From Chakrabartyella piscis (GTDB lineage Bacteria; Bacillota; Clostridia; Lachnospirales; Anaerotignaceae), in contig CP092441.1 in NCBI GenBank assembly GCA_030067835.1, positions 2,294,001 to 2,358,000 on the forward strand: 64,000 nt of DNA. The letters are read 5' to 3'. The translations under genes were made by a program, and so were the position numbers. Shown in pieces: positions 9,539 through 17,646 of the stretch (the stretch's first letter is position 1; every line of letters starts with the position of its first letter). Under the pieces are notes generated by a model, which was given only the letters and a program-made list of their open reading frames with translations, had not been told where the DNA came from and searched no databases.

Positions 9539-10033
9539 ATGAACGCAAAAGGCATGGTTTTCAAATATGGCGATAACGTAGATACAGACGTTATTATCCC
9601 AGCAAGATACTTAAACGTATCCAGCGGTGAAGAATTGGCAAAATACTGCATGATCGACATCGATGCAGATTTCGTAAACAAAGCAAAAACAGGCGATATC
9701 ATTGTCGCAACCAAAAACTTCGGTTGTGGTTCTTCCAGAGAACACGCTCCACTTGCCATCAAATGTGCAGGCATCAGCTGTGTCATCGCTACTACATTTG
9801 CTCGTATTTTCTATCGTAACGCAATCAATATTGGTTTGCCTATCTTGGAATGCGATGAAGCTGCCAATGACATTGAAAATGGTGATGAAGTATCCGTTGA
9901 TTTCGATAGCGGTATCATCACAAACATCACAAAAGACAAAACTTACCAAGCACAACCATTCCCAGAATTTATGAAAGCAATTATGGCTGCTGGTGGTTTG
10001 GTAGAACAAACAAAAGAAAGGGTTAAAGGTTGA
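9539..10033 (+). CDS. leuD: 3-isopropylmalate dehydratase, small subunit
   Basis: Swivel-domain partner of LeuC. At 164 residues it is the short form that pairs with the 419-residue type of LeuC. Conserved pieces are [17 protein letters not shown] at the N-terminus and [15 protein letters not shown] near residue 60. ATG 9539 is chosen because AAGGAGG lies eight bases upstream; the longer reading frame start has no such site. Confidence 0.96.
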   Translation: MNAKGMVFKYGDNVDTDVIIPARYLNVSSGEELAKYCMIDIDADFVNKAKTGDIIVATKNFGCGSSREHAPLAIKCAGISCVIATTFARIFYRNAINIGLPILECDEAANDIENGDEVSVDFDSGIITNITKDKTYQAQPFPEFMKAIMAAGGLVEQTKERVKG

Positions 10034-10037
10034 TTTT

Positions 10038-11111
10038 ATGGGAAATTATAACATTGCAGTGGTTGCTGGTGACGGTATTGGCCCAGAAGTAACCAAAGAA
10101 GCTATGAGCGTTTTGACCGCAATTGGCGAAAAGTGGGGTCATACATTTACATTCAACGAAGTTTTGGCTGGTGGTTGTGCCATCGATGCTTATGGCGAAT
10201 GTTTGCCTGAGTCTACATTGGATGCTTGCAAAGCTGCTGATGCGGTTATGTTGGGTGCTGTTGGTGGCCCTAAATGGGACAATGTTGCCAATGCACAACG
10301 CCCAGAAAAAGCACTTCTTGGCTTGCGTAAAGAATTGGACTTGTTCTCCAATTTACGTCCCGCTAAAATCTACGATGCTTTGGCAGATGCTTGCCCTTTG
10401 AAAGCTGAAATCGTAGAAGGTGGCTTGGATATCCTCATTGTACGTGAGTTGACTGGTGGTATCTACTTTGGTGAACGTGGCTATCGAGAAGGCAAATATG
10501 GCAACGAAGCATATGACGTAGAAACATACAGCGAAATGGAAATTTCCAGAATTTTGAAAAATGCATTTGAAGTGGCTATGCAACGTGGCAAAAAACTCTG
10601 TTGTGTAGACAAAGCAAACGTTTTGGAATCCTCCAGACTTTGGAGAAAAGTTGCTGAAGAAATGAAAAGTGATTATCCAGAAGTGGAACTTTCTTATATG
10701 TACATCGACAACGCAGCAATGCAAATGGTTAGAAATCCAAAACAATTCGATGTCATTGTAACTTCCAACATGTTTGGTGATATTCTTTCTGACGAAGCAA
10801 GTATGATTACAGGTTCCATTGGTTTGTTGCCATCTGCAAGTCTCAATGGCACAAATAAAGGTATGTATGAACCAATCCACGGTTCTGCGCCTGATATCGC
10901 TGGACAAAATAAAGCAAATCCTGTTGCTGCAATTCTTTCTGTGGCAATGATGTTGCAATACACCTTCCATTTGAGTGCAGAAGCAGAAGCAATTGAAAAC
11001 GCTGTGACTGCTGTTTTGGAAGCTGGCTATCGTACAGGTGATATCTATTCTGAAGGTATGATCGCTGTTGGTACCAAAGAAATGGGTGCAGAAATCTTGG
11101 CTCGTATCTAA
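10038..11111 (+). CDS. leuB: 3-isopropylmalate dehydrogenase
   Basis: NAD-dependent oxidative decarboxylation of 3-isopropylmalate to 2-ketoisocaproate. The 357-residue length is normal. Motifs include GDGIGPEV at the N-terminus, [15 protein letters not shown] (substrate arginines), [10 protein letters not shown] and the dinucleotide-binding [16 protein letters not shown] near 280. It starts four bases after leuD and closes the leu operon. Confidence 0.97.
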   Translation: MGNYNIAVVAGDGIGPEVTKEAMSVLTAIGEKWGHTFTFNEVLAGGCAIDAYGECLPESTLDACKAADAVMLGAVGGPKWDNVANAQRPEKALLGLRKELDLFSNLRPAKIYDALADACPLKAEIVEGGLDILIVRELTGGIYFGERGYREGKYGNEAYDVETYSEMEISRILKNAFEVAMQRGKKLCCVDKANVLESSRLWRKVAEEMKSDYPEVELSYMYIDNAAMQMVRNPKQFDVIVTSNMFGDILSDEASMITGSIGLLPSASLNGTNKGMYEPIHGSAPDIAGQNKANPVAAILSVAMMLQYTFHLSAEAEAIENAVTAVLEAGYRTGDIYSEGMIAVGTKEMGAEILARI

Positions 11112-11139
11112 TATTGTACGAAATCAAACACCTCTTGTC

Positions 11140-11168
11140 TTGACGTGAAAAACATATGTTGTTATACT
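11140..11168 (+). promoter_or_regulatory. Promoter of the PatB-type aminotransferase
   Basis: TTGACG, 17 bases, TATACT, 50 bases before the start codon. It makes the aminotransferase gene independent of the leu T-box. Confidence 0.65.
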
Positions 11169-11217
11169 GCTGTGTATAGAACATGTTGTTGTATCGTTGA
11201 GAAAGAGGTGTTTTTTT

Positions 11218-12414
11218 ATGTATAATTTTGATGAAATCATTGACAGAACCCATACCAACGCACTGAACACAGATGGTTTCCGTGGGTATATCTTCCACGC
11301 AGACGAAACCATGCAATTCCCATTCAAAGATGAAGAATTTATCCGTATGTGGGTTGCTGATATGGAATTTGCAACACCCGATGTAATTATTGATGCTATG
11401 AAAGAACGCTTGGATAGACGTATTTTTGGCTACACCAGCCTATTTGGAAATGAATATTACAACGCATTTGCTTCTTGGTGCAAACGTCGTTATGATTGGA
11501 CTTTCGATGCTTCTGATTTGTTTTCTTCCAATGGTATCATTCCAGCTCTTTATGAATTGGTGGAATATATTTGCAAAGAAGACGAAAAGCTGTTGTTCTT
11601 AACCCCTTCTTATGCATACTTCAAATATGCTGCTGATTTCAATCACAAAGAAGCTGTTTGTTGTGATTTGGTTTGTGAAGATGGGTATTACACCATTGAT
11701 TTTGATGATTTGGCAGAAAAAGCTGCTGATGAGAAAACAACTTTGATGATTTTCTGTAACCCACACAATCCAAGTGGTCGTGTTTGGACAGAAGAAGAAT
11801 TGGCAAAAATTGCAGATATCGTATCCAAAAACAATATGTGGATCATTTCCGATGAAATCCATTGTGATTTGTTGCGTAAAGGTCTGAAACATATTCCTAT
11901 GGGTAAAGTGATGCCTGACTATACTCGTTTGATCACTGCAATGGCACCTAGCAAAACCTTTAATATTGCTGGGCTTATGTTCTCCAATATCTTGATTCGT
12001 GATTTGGGCTTACGTGCAATTTGGAAAGAGCGTCACTATGGTTTTGACAATCCTCTAAGCATTGTTGCTGCACAAGCCGCCTATGAAAAAGGTGAACCTT
12101 GGCTCAATGAATTGTCTGCTTACTTGGACGAAAACTTCAAATTTGTAGGTGAATATTTGGCAGAACATCTACCAAAAGCAAAATATCGCATTTCAGAAGC
12201 AACCTATTTGGCTTGGGTGGATTTAAACGCATACTTCACACCAGAAGAAAGCTTGACCATGTTCTTTGCATATGAAGCAGGTGTTCTTTTGGAAGGTGGC
12301 AATATGTTTGTACAAAACTCAGATGGATTCATTCGTTTGAACTTGGCTTGTCCAAAAGCCACTGTTGCAGAAGGTTTGAAACGTATTTGTGAATCTGTAA
12401 ATTCTAAGAAATAA
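11218..12414 (+). CDS. PatB/MalY-type PLP aminotransferase or C-S lyase
   Basis: Fold-type I PLP enzyme of the MalY/PatB group, most often a cystathionine beta-lyase with possible aminotransferase activity. Length 398. Seen are RMWVADMEF near the N-terminus (typical of the group), CNPHNPSGRVWTEEEL near 180, ISDEIHCDL near 215 and the PLP-lysine region MAPSKTFNIAGL near 250. ATG 11218 follows AAAGAGGTG; the upstream frame extension has no ribosome-binding site. It sits beside leuB with its own promoter and terminator. Substrate uncertain. Confidence 0.88.
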   Translation: MYNFDEIIDRTHTNALNTDGFRGYIFHADETMQFPFKDEEFIRMWVADMEFATPDVIIDAMKERLDRRIFGYTSLFGNEYYNAFASWCKRRYDWTFDASDLFSSNGIIPALYELVEYICKEDEKLLFLTPSYAYFKYAADFNHKEAVCCDLVCEDGYYTIDFDDLAEKAADEKTTLMIFCNPHNPSGRVWTEEELAKIADIVSKNNMWIISDEIHCDLLRKGLKHIPMGKVMPDYTRLITAMAPSKTFNIAGLMFSNILIRDLGLRAIWKERHYGFDNPLSIVAAQAAYEKGEPWLNELSAYLDENFKFVGEYLAEHLPKAKYRISEATYLAWVDLNAYFTPEESLTMFFAYEAGVLLEGGNMFVQNSDGFIRLNLACPKATVAEGLKRICESVNSKK

Positions 12415-12483
12415 GCCCTTCTACTCAGTCTTTCATAGATTAAGGTCAAATGATGCAAACAAACTACATATATAAAACAGGAA

Positions 12484-12512
12484 ATGACGACATACAAGTC
12501 GTCATTTTTTTG
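12484..12512 (+). terminator. Terminator after the aminotransferase
   Basis: ATGACGAC-ATACAA-GTCGTCAT followed by seven T; a strong intrinsic terminator. The remainder of 12415-12803 is AT-rich and holds only the antiporter promoter. Confidence 0.85.
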
Positions 12513-12716
12513 TTATCTTCTACAGAATTTTTCTTTTTTTCTTCACAAGAAACTAGATATAATAGATAGTTCTTTTTCTATTTTTCATTTGCACAGAAAA
12601 TCTTCTTGTTTTTTTACCAAAACATATGCATTTTCTTCTTAATTTTGGTTCAAAATACACATATTTCAAGACATTTTATGCTATCTTTCCTGAATAAATT
12701 AGAATCCAAAAATCCA

Positions 12717-12745
12717 TTGCCAAATCATAAAAAAAGTACTATTAT
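12717..12745 (+). promoter_or_regulatory. Antiporter promoter
   Basis: TTGCCA, 17 bases, TATTAT, with the start codon about 60 bases further on. A moderate match. Confidence 0.45.
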
Positions 12746-12803
12746 AAATGAGCTTTAAGATATTACTTCCTATTATATAGTATATTCATTGTGAGGTGTT
12801 CCT

Positions 12804-14081
12804 ATGGAAAGTTATAGTTTTCTTTTTGATTTGGCGATTATCATACTGACTACAAAGGCTTTGGGCATCATCTCCAATAAGTTCCATATGCCACAGGTGG
12901 TTGGTGCTTTGTTGGCTGGTTTGGTCTTTGGTCCTGCTTGTATCGGTGTCATCCAAAACAATGATTTCATTGAAATTACAGCAGAATTGGGTGTTGTGGT
13001 TTTGATGTTTTCTACTGGTATGGAAACAGATATCAAGGAACTGAAAGAAAGTGGCAAATCGTCCTTTTTCATTGCCCTGTGTGGTGTGTTGGTTCCACTG
13101 ATTGGCGGTTTTTTGGTGGCACAGTATTTCAATCAACCAGATCGTATTCCATCTGATGCTTCCAGTACTCTATTCCTGCAAAACTTGTTCATTGGTGTGA
13201 TTTTGACTGCAACTTCTGTGAGCATCACCGTAGAAACCTTGAAAGAACTTGGACGTTTGAAAACCAGATCTGGTAACGCAATCTTAGGTGCTGCCATCAT
13301 TGATGATATCTTGGGTATTGTTGCTTTAACAGTCATCACAAGCTTTACCGATTCCTCTGTTAACATTGTGTTTGTGCTTTTGAAGATTTTGGCATTCTTC
13401 TTGTTTGCTGCTGTTGCTGGCGTTTGCTTCTACAAATTGTATAGCTGGTGGAGTGAATTGGCACATCGTGAATTGCATCGACATGTTGTGTTTGCCTTTG
13501 CATTTTGTTTGTTGATGGCTTATTGTGCAGAAGAATTGTTTGGCGTTGCAGATATTACTGGTGCTTTCATTGCTGGTTTGGTGCTTTCTGGAACCAAGAA
13601 ATCCCATTATATTGCTGCAAAATTTGATGTATTGTCTTATTTATATTTATCACCTATATTCTTTGCAAGCATTGGATTGAAGGTTGCATTGCCAGAAATG
13701 ACAGGTACCATTGTTGCTTTCTCCTTGGTTCTGGTTGTTGTTGCTGTATTGACCAAAATTGTTGGTTGTGGTGTTGGTGCAAAGATTTGTGGTTTGGAAA
13801 CATATGAAAGCCAACGTGTCGGTGTAGGTATGGTTTCTCGTGGTGAAGTTGCTTTGATTGTTGCCAGCAAAGGTGCTGCTCTTGGCTTATTGGGCTCCGA
13901 TTTCATTGGTCCAATTGTCATTATGGTTGTAATCACCACTGTAATCACACCGATTCTTTTGAAAATCGTATATAAGAAAGACCCAGATATGATCTCAACC
14001 ATTGATGATGATGGCTTTGCTAAGAACTATGAAATACAAGAACGATTGCGTCAATTCTCACAAACTCATAGTAAAATATAA
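12804..14081 (+). CDS. CPA2-family cation/proton antiporter
   Basis: Integral membrane Na+/H+ or K+/H+ exchanger. About 12 hydrophobic segments fill residues 5-400. The pattern FHMPQVVGALLAGLVFGPA at 28-46, the STGMETD helix end, and GNAILGAAIIDDILGIVAL (about 155-173, with the paired Asp of the transport site) are typical of the CPA2/KefB group. It lacks the C-terminal TrkA-N domain of Kef proteins, so it is a stand-alone exchanger of 425 residues. The ion is not known. GAGGTG precedes the ATG. Confidence 0.9.
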   Translation: MESYSFLFDLAIIILTTKALGIISNKFHMPQVVGALLAGLVFGPACIGVIQNNDFIEITAELGVVVLMFSTGMETDIKELKESGKSSFFIALCGVLVPLIGGFLVAQYFNQPDRIPSDASSTLFLQNLFIGVILTATSVSITVETLKELGRLKTRSGNAILGAAIIDDILGIVALTVITSFTDSSVNIVFVLLKILAFFLFAAVAGVCFYKLYSWWSELAHRELHRHVVFAFAFCLLMAYCAEELFGVADITGAFIAGLVLSGTKKSHYIAAKFDVLSYLYLSPIFFASIGLKVALPEMTGTIVAFSLVLVVVAVLTKIVGCGVGAKICGLETYESQRVGVGMVSRGEVALIVASKGAALGLLGSDFIGPIVIMVVITTVITPILLKIVYKKDPDMISTIDDDGFAKNYEIQERLRQFSQTHSKI

Positions 14082-14087
14082 AAAAAC

Positions 14088-14126
14088 AAGCGTTGTATTG
14101 ACATCACATCAGTACAACGCTTTTCT
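14088..14126 (+). terminator. Terminator after the antiporter
   Basis: AAGCGTTGTA and TACAACGCTT pair around a 15-base loop and are followed by TTTTC. Confidence 0.8.
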
Positions 14127-14155
14127 ATTGCCATAATTCATATTTTATTTTTATC

Positions 14156-14289
14156 CCAATTAAACTTAATTAGACCTAACATACATGAACATATCTTAAT
14201 TATGTAGGGAATGCATTGTATGCATTTCACTTTCGGTACGCATACAATGCGTACCCTACAAGATATAAAAGCCCTTTTATCTTTAATTG
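14156..14289. repeat. MITE-like repeat, copy A
   Basis: About 134 bases bounded by CCAATTAAA and TTTAATTG, nearly identical to 55940-56074 and partly to 42522-42634. Inside is the hairpin region around GCATACAATGCGTACCCTACA. It lies within a few bases of the 3' end of a minus-strand gene. No coding potential; probably a non-autonomous mobile repeat. Confidence 0.65.
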
Positions 14290-14293
14290 AGAC

Positions 14294-14553
14294 TTATTTT
14301 TCAGAATTCTTTTCCATCCAAGTTACTGCATATGTGCAAACAGGTCTAATTGTTTTTTCTTTTTCCTTTGCATAGGCATAAATTTCTTCCATCAACTGTG
14401 CTGCAATACCCTGTCCTCGTAAAGATGGATCTACCATAGTGCGATTCACTGCAAGGGATTCTCCTTCTATGACAAAATCCAATTCTGCTAAAACTTCTTT
14501 TGCTTCGTTTTCAAAAACCACTTGATTTCTGTAATTCTTCTTTGCAATTCCAT
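14294..14553 (-). pseudogene. Small GNAT acetyltransferase (YjdJ-like), probably frameshifted
   Basis: The readable body (75 codons from GTG 14521) matches small GNAT-like proteins: VLAELDFVIEGESLAVNRTMVDPSLRGQGIAAQLMEEI contains the acetyl-CoA loop RGQGIA and VCTYAVTWM follows. However, the only good start is ATG 14553 after AGGAGG, in another frame, reading MELQRRITEIK and stopping after 21 codons. Adding one base near 14521 would join the two parts into a normal 86-residue protein, so a one-base deletion, or a sequencing error, is the simplest reading. Alternatively GTG 14521 is used without a ribosome-binding site. Confidence 0.6.
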
Positions 14554-14600
14554 AGCTACCTCCTGATATACTCCAGTGTCTACAAAAGCATTTGCATATA

Positions 14601-14641
14601 CAAAAAATGCCTGAAATTTCATATAGAAAAATCAGACATTT
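14601..14641 (-). terminator. Displaced tRNA-Pro terminator
   Basis: On the minus strand AAATGTCTGA pairs with TCAGGCATTT and is followed by T-rich sequence. It lies directly downstream of the duplicated tRNA 3' end at attL. Before the element integrated, this should have been the terminator of tRNA-Pro, which now lies 2.8 kb away (inference). Confidence 0.65.
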
Positions 14642-14648
14642 TGCTTAT

Positions 14649-14695
14649 ATCGGAACGACAAGATTTGAACTTGCGACCTCTACATCCCTAATGTA
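14649..14695. repeat. attL
   Basis: A 47-base copy of the tRNA-Pro 3' end, from the anticodon arm to the discriminator base, identical to 17462-17508. Here it is not followed by the rest of a tRNA, so it is the displaced original 3' end. Confidence 0.9.
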
Positions 14696-14808
14696 ACGGT
14701 GGTTTCCTATAGGGTTATTTTACAGAATTTTTTAGAGCTTTTCAAGACTTTTAAGACCTTTTTAAAACCTTTTTTAAAAACCCTTATATGGCTATATATA
14801 GTATATGT

Positions 14809-14968
14809 GTTCAATTTTTGAACTGTGCAAAATAGCCAAATGACAACGGTTTTACAGGCTTTTTAAGGGTTTAGCGGTTCAATTTTTGAACTGTATAAAT
14901 CGCATTTTTTCGCTTCACTGGTTCAATTTTTGAACCAATATGGGTATTTGCTGGTTCATTTTTTGAAC
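14809..14968. promoter_or_regulatory. Four GTTCAA-TTT-TTGAAC palindromes
   Basis: Perfect copies of GTTCAATTTTTGAAC at 14809-14823, 14877-14891 and 14921-14935, and a one-base variant at 14954-14968, with spacing 68, 44 and 33. They occupy the 200 bases before the winged-helix gene and are probably its binding sites, acting as operators or replication iterons. Confidence 0.75.
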
Positions 14969-15021
14969 CGCCAAATAAAAATTTGTGTTAAAAATAGCAA
15001 AATAGACAAAGAGGTGATACA

Positions 15022-15366
15022 GTGGCATCTAAAAGAACGCCATTTAAAGCATGGGAATCTTCCAAAGCTGGTGGAATAGAAGATAGATATATCCGCCTTG
15101 GAAATAGTATCATGCTACATGATAGATATATAGAATTGTCTGCAAATGCAAAGGTTATTTATTCTTACATGCGTTTAGAAGCAGGTGGAAAGTTAGAATT
15201 TGAGTTCAGCGTATCGAAGTATTCAAAATTGATGGCAAAGAACACATTTTTTAAAGCAAAGAAGGAACTTATAGACGCTGGTTTCATTGATGAAGTATCC
15301 AACCGTAAGAATTTAAGGCTTCCAAATATTTACCGCTTTAGTAATCGCTGGTACGTGGACAAATGA
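15022..15366 (+). CDS. Winged-helix DNA-binding protein, possible replication initiator
   Basis: A 114-residue protein starting at GTG after AGAGGTG. The part LSANAKVIYSYMRLEAGG, then KYSKLMAKNTFFKAKKELID and AGFIDEV...LPNIYRFSNRWY, has the layout of the N-terminal winged helix of RepA-type plasmid initiators (sterile-sounding LSxxAKxxYSY start, recognition helix, GFI/PNxYR wing). It lies between the four palindromes and the DnaA boxes, a position that fits a replication or copy-control role. The family is not recognised with certainty; a plain transcription regulator is the alternative. Confidence 0.65.
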   Translation: MASKRTPFKAWESSKAGGIEDRYIRLGNSIMLHDRYIELSANAKVIYSYMRLEAGGKLEFEFSVSKYSKLMAKNTFFKAKKELIDAGFIDEVSNRKNLRLPNIYRFSNRWYVDK

Positions 15367-15379
15367 GAACATTTGTTCG

Positions 15380-15411
15380 TTATCCACAGACAGATGTATA
15401 AGTTATCCACA
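15380..15411 (+). promoter_or_regulatory. Two DnaA boxes
   Basis: Two perfect TTATCCACA boxes at 15380-15388 and 15403-15411, same direction, 23 bases apart, starting 14 bases after the winged-helix gene. This is the consensus DnaA site and marks a likely replication origin of the element. Confidence 0.7.
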
Positions 15412-15479
15412 GCATTATACGTAGTCAAGGTACGCTTCCCAGCCTTTACTACGTGTTGTAGCCCCAGAACATGGAATCA

Positions 15480-16028
15480 GGCGGTAGCATCTGTAGTGCT
15501 ATCGCCTTAATTAACATCTTTGGAAGCAGTAACCACCTACCAGCAAGCCCAAATGTTGGCCAGCTGACCACCACATCCAAAAATGATGATCAATAGCATT
15601 CAGGGGCATTTACGCACCGTGTCAAATGCCCCTGTTTTGCTTTGGCATCATGTGCATGAGGTGGGCAGTGGCAACATTGTAATAAAACCACTGGACAAAT
15701 TGGTCTGGTGGTTTTTTTATTTGGCGTAAGCCTGAAATAAGCATAGAACCGCCTATCATCCCTTTGAGGGGAACTAGTTCGCAAAACTCCAAGGTGTTTT
15801 GCGAACTAGTTCCCCGATATAGCCACACTTTGAATGTGAAAAGCTATGGAAAAACCTTTTTCACAGCTTTTCACATGGATTATGCCACAATAGGGTTTCA
15901 CTTGCACCGCTACCACCTTCACAGGCAATTTATTCGCAAAAGTGGCTTTTGCGAATTAAATTGACGTTTGCCACTATCTAGCCTGTTTTGGTTTGTTGGA
16001 AAAGGGTTTTTCAGCTGCCAAAACAGGC
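15480..16028. other. Array of long hairpins in the element
   Basis: Gene-free stretch with at least six inverted repeats: GGCGGTAGCA/TGCTATCGCC (15480-15506), CAGGGGCATTT/AAATGCCCCTG (15601-15634), a terminator-like AACCAC...GGTGGTTTTTTT (about 15685-15717), a perfect 20-base arm pair GGGGAACTAGTTCGCAAAAC with loop of eight (15768-15815), GTGAAAAGCT/AGCTTTTCAC (15836-15874), ATTCGCAAAAG-TGG-CTTTTGCGAAT (15932-15956) and GCCTGTTTTGG/CCAAAACAGGC (15981-16028). It may be an origin for single-strand or lagging-strand synthesis, recombination sites or a structured RNA; function unknown. Confidence 0.7.
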
Positions 16029-16216
16029 GGTACCAGCCACCAGAAGCAAGTAACTAGTCTTTTTTTGCTGAAAATATTCAGTTTTCGTGTATTTTTGTCG
16101 AATAAATACCATTTTTTGTGGTTTTTTGTAAAGTTTATTAGATTTTTCTTGCATTTTTGTAAACTTTGGTATATTCTGGTTGTGTCATTACCAGTTTTTG
16201 AAAGGGGGTGTATATC

Positions 16217-16441
16217 ATGGATGAATTGACAGCAAAGCAAAAGGAACATAGAAGAAAACACGAATATGAAAAGCGTTATTATGACCGCATTACTACGTTC
16301 ATGCCTAAAGGTTCAATGCAATTAGTGGATAGTCTTGCTAGTGCTCGTGGTTTTAAAAGCCGTAGCCGCTATGTTAGGTACCTGTTGGAACAAGATTTGA
16401 TTAAAGCTAGGAATGAAGGTAAATTGAATGAAAACAGTTGA
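16217..16441 (+). CDS. Small ribbon-helix-helix-like DNA-binding protein
   Basis: 74 residues from ATG 16217 after AGGGGG; an upstream GTG (16208) overlaps that site and is rejected. A basic N-terminus (AKQKEHRRKHEYEKRYYDR) is followed by ITTFMPKGSMQLVDSLASARGFKSRSRYVRYLLEQDL, which has the strand-helix-helix pattern of Arc/MetJ regulators. Its end overlaps the integrase start by 14 bases, so the two are co-translated; it is probably an excision factor or integrase regulator. Confidence 0.7.
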   Translation: MDELTAKQKEHRRKHEYEKRYYDRITTFMPKGSMQLVDSLASARGFKSRSRYVRYLLEQDLIKARNEGKLNENS

Positions 16442-17363
16442 TTATTTTGACACCTGGTTAGACCTGAAGCGTAACCGTGTTGCAGATTCCACTTGGAACA
16501 GCTACAAAGATATTGTTGATCGGTTTTTGATTCCTCGTTTTGGTGATATGGACCTTGCAGAAATAAGTTCTCTTGACGTTGAGTTGTTTATTACTTCGCT
16601 GTATGAAAGTAACTATGCACCTAGCACCATTCAACGTATTTACGCTGTGCTACGTTGCTTTATGAACAAAATGCATCAATTGGACGTTATAACCACCAAT
16701 CCCACCGCCAAAGGAAGAATAGAGCCTATTAAGAGCAATAAAAAAGCAATATCCATACTTTCCAGTATAGAAATTGCTTACGTGAATAGGAAATTAACAG
16801 TTGAGCCCATTAGATGGCATGCATTTGTTACTTGTGCCATTGATTCAGGAGCTAGACGTGGTGAACTAGTTTCCTTACGCTGGACTGATTTAAAATCTCA
16901 TAAGTTGAGTATATCACACTCAATTTACAAAGCCAAGAACCAAAAATCGATTTTAAAGCCTACCAAAAGCGGTAAATGTCGCACTGTGACACTTTCTGTC
17001 ACTACTTTGAAGCTGTTGAAGTTGTTGAAGTTGCATCAAAGAAAGATTTGTTTACAAAATGGTATTAGATGGACTAGTGACTTTTTTGTCTTTGGCGGTG
17101 TGGACCCTCTGCATCCAGACAGTCCATCCAATTGGTGGCGTAAGTTTTTGAAACGAAATTCAATTGATCACGTGCCTTTGCACTCTTTGCGACACACGTC
17201 CGCTACTCTTCTACTCTCCAATGGTGTTGATTTGAAAACAGTTTCAGAACGTCTTGGACACTCTGGAATTGAGGTTACAGAAATTTATTTACATCTCCTC
17301 GAGGAGAATGATTTGAAAGCAGCTGAAATTATGAACGAGTTGCTGTTCGTTGCAAATAAATAG
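16428..17363 (+). CDS. int: Tyrosine recombinase (integrase)
   Basis: 311-residue phage/ICE-type integrase. An N-terminal SAM-like DNA-binding domain (about 1-100, with TWNSYKDIVDRFLIPRFG) is followed by the catalytic domain. Catalytic residues seen are Arg in DSGARRGELVSLRW (about 145), His and Arg in HSLRHTSATLLLSNG (about 250), His in SERLGHSG and the nucleophile Tyr in VTEIYLH (about 290). It lies about 100 bases from attR and should act on the 47-base tRNA-Pro repeat. Confidence 0.95.
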   Translation: MKTVDYFDTWLDLKRNRVADSTWNSYKDIVDRFLIPRFGDMDLAEISSLDVELFITSLYESNYAPSTIQRIYAVLRCFMNKMHQLDVITTNPTAKGRIEPIKSNKKAISILSSIEIAYVNRKLTVEPIRWHAFVTCAIDSGARRGELVSLRWTDLKSHKLSISHSIYKAKNQKSILKPTKSGKCRTVTLSVTTLKLLKLLKLHQRKICLQNGIRWTSDFFVFGGVDPLHPDSPSNWWRKFLKRNSIDHVPLHSLRHTSATLLLSNGVDLKTVSERLGHSGIEVTEIYLHLLEENDLKAAEIMNELLFVANK

Positions 17364-17387
17364 CGGTACAGTTGCGACCTGTACCGC
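17363..17387 (+). terminator. Stem-loop after the integrase
   Basis: GCGGTACAG pairs with CTGTACCGC around a seven-base loop immediately after the int stop codon. No U-tract, so termination is unproven. Confidence 0.45.
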
Positions 17388-17461
17388 CTTGGTGGGATGG
17401 CAATTATAAACCTATTTTACATGTGATAGGGTGCCCAATTAGGTAGAACCACCTTTTTTAC

Positions 17462-17508
17462 ATCGGAACGACAAGATTTGAACTTGCGACCTCTACATCC
17501 CTAATGTA
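17462..17508. repeat. attR
   Basis: Right copy of the 47-base direct repeat, inside the intact tRNA-Pro gene. Confidence 0.9.
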
Positions 17509-17536
17509 GCGCTCCACCAAGCTGAGCCACGTCCCG
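17463..17536 (-). tRNA. tRNA-Pro (anticodon AGG)
   Basis: A 74-nt cloverleaf on the minus strand. Acceptor CGGGACG pairs with CGTTCCG (one G-T), C1-G72 and A73 as expected for tRNA-Pro. The anticodon arm CTACA-TTAGGGA-TGTAG gives anticodon AGG; the T arm contains GTTCAAATC. CCA is not encoded. The 3' part (17463-17508) is attR of the integrative element, so the gene was rebuilt by the element. A strong promoter stands directly upstream. Confidence 0.93.
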
Positions 17537-17550
17537 TTAACAGCTTTTAT

Positions 17551-17579
17551 ATTATACTGCTTTTGACTCAAAAAGTCAA
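17551..17579 (-). promoter_or_regulatory. tRNA-Pro promoter
   Basis: On the minus strand TTGACT, 17 bases, TATAAT, about 14 bases before the tRNA 5' end: a near-consensus promoter. Confidence 0.8.
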
Positions 17580-17605
17580 TATTTTTTTGGTGGTTTTGTA
17601 ATCAT

Positions 17606-17631
17606 AAAAAGGGTAGGAACCAGTCCTACCC
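17606..17631 (-). terminator. Terminator of the tryptophan-type ABC operon
   Basis: GGGTAGGA-CTGG-TTCCTACCC followed by TTTTTA on the minus strand, shortly after the ATPase gene. Confidence 0.85.
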
Positions 17632-17646
17632 TCATTTCTACTTTGC

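Larger units (their letters stand above)
14649..17508. mobile_element. Miniature integrative element in tRNA-Pro
   Basis: Bounded by a 47-base direct repeat of the tRNA-Pro 3' part (14649-14695 and 17462-17508); the excised circle would be 2,813 bp. Contents from left to right: four palindromes, a winged-helix gene, two DnaA boxes, a run of perfect hairpins, a ribbon-helix-helix-like gene and a tyrosine integrase next to the intact tRNA. There are no transfer, capsid or toxin genes. The combination of DnaA boxes, palindromes and a winged-helix protein suggests a small replicon that can integrate (inference). Confidence 0.85.

Noticed and set aside
11118..11220. T-box or other riboswitch before the PatB-type gene
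   Set aside because: The leader after the promoter is only about 45 bases and has none of the conserved T-box parts.
14809..14968. CRISPR array
   Set aside because: The repeated units are 15-base palindromes with unequal spacing of 33-68 bases; no cas genes occur, and no other regularly spaced direct repeats were found in the window.
15022..17363. Phage remnant or phage-inducible island
   Set aside because: No capsid, terminase, packaging or lysis gene is present; only integrase and small DNA-binding proteins.
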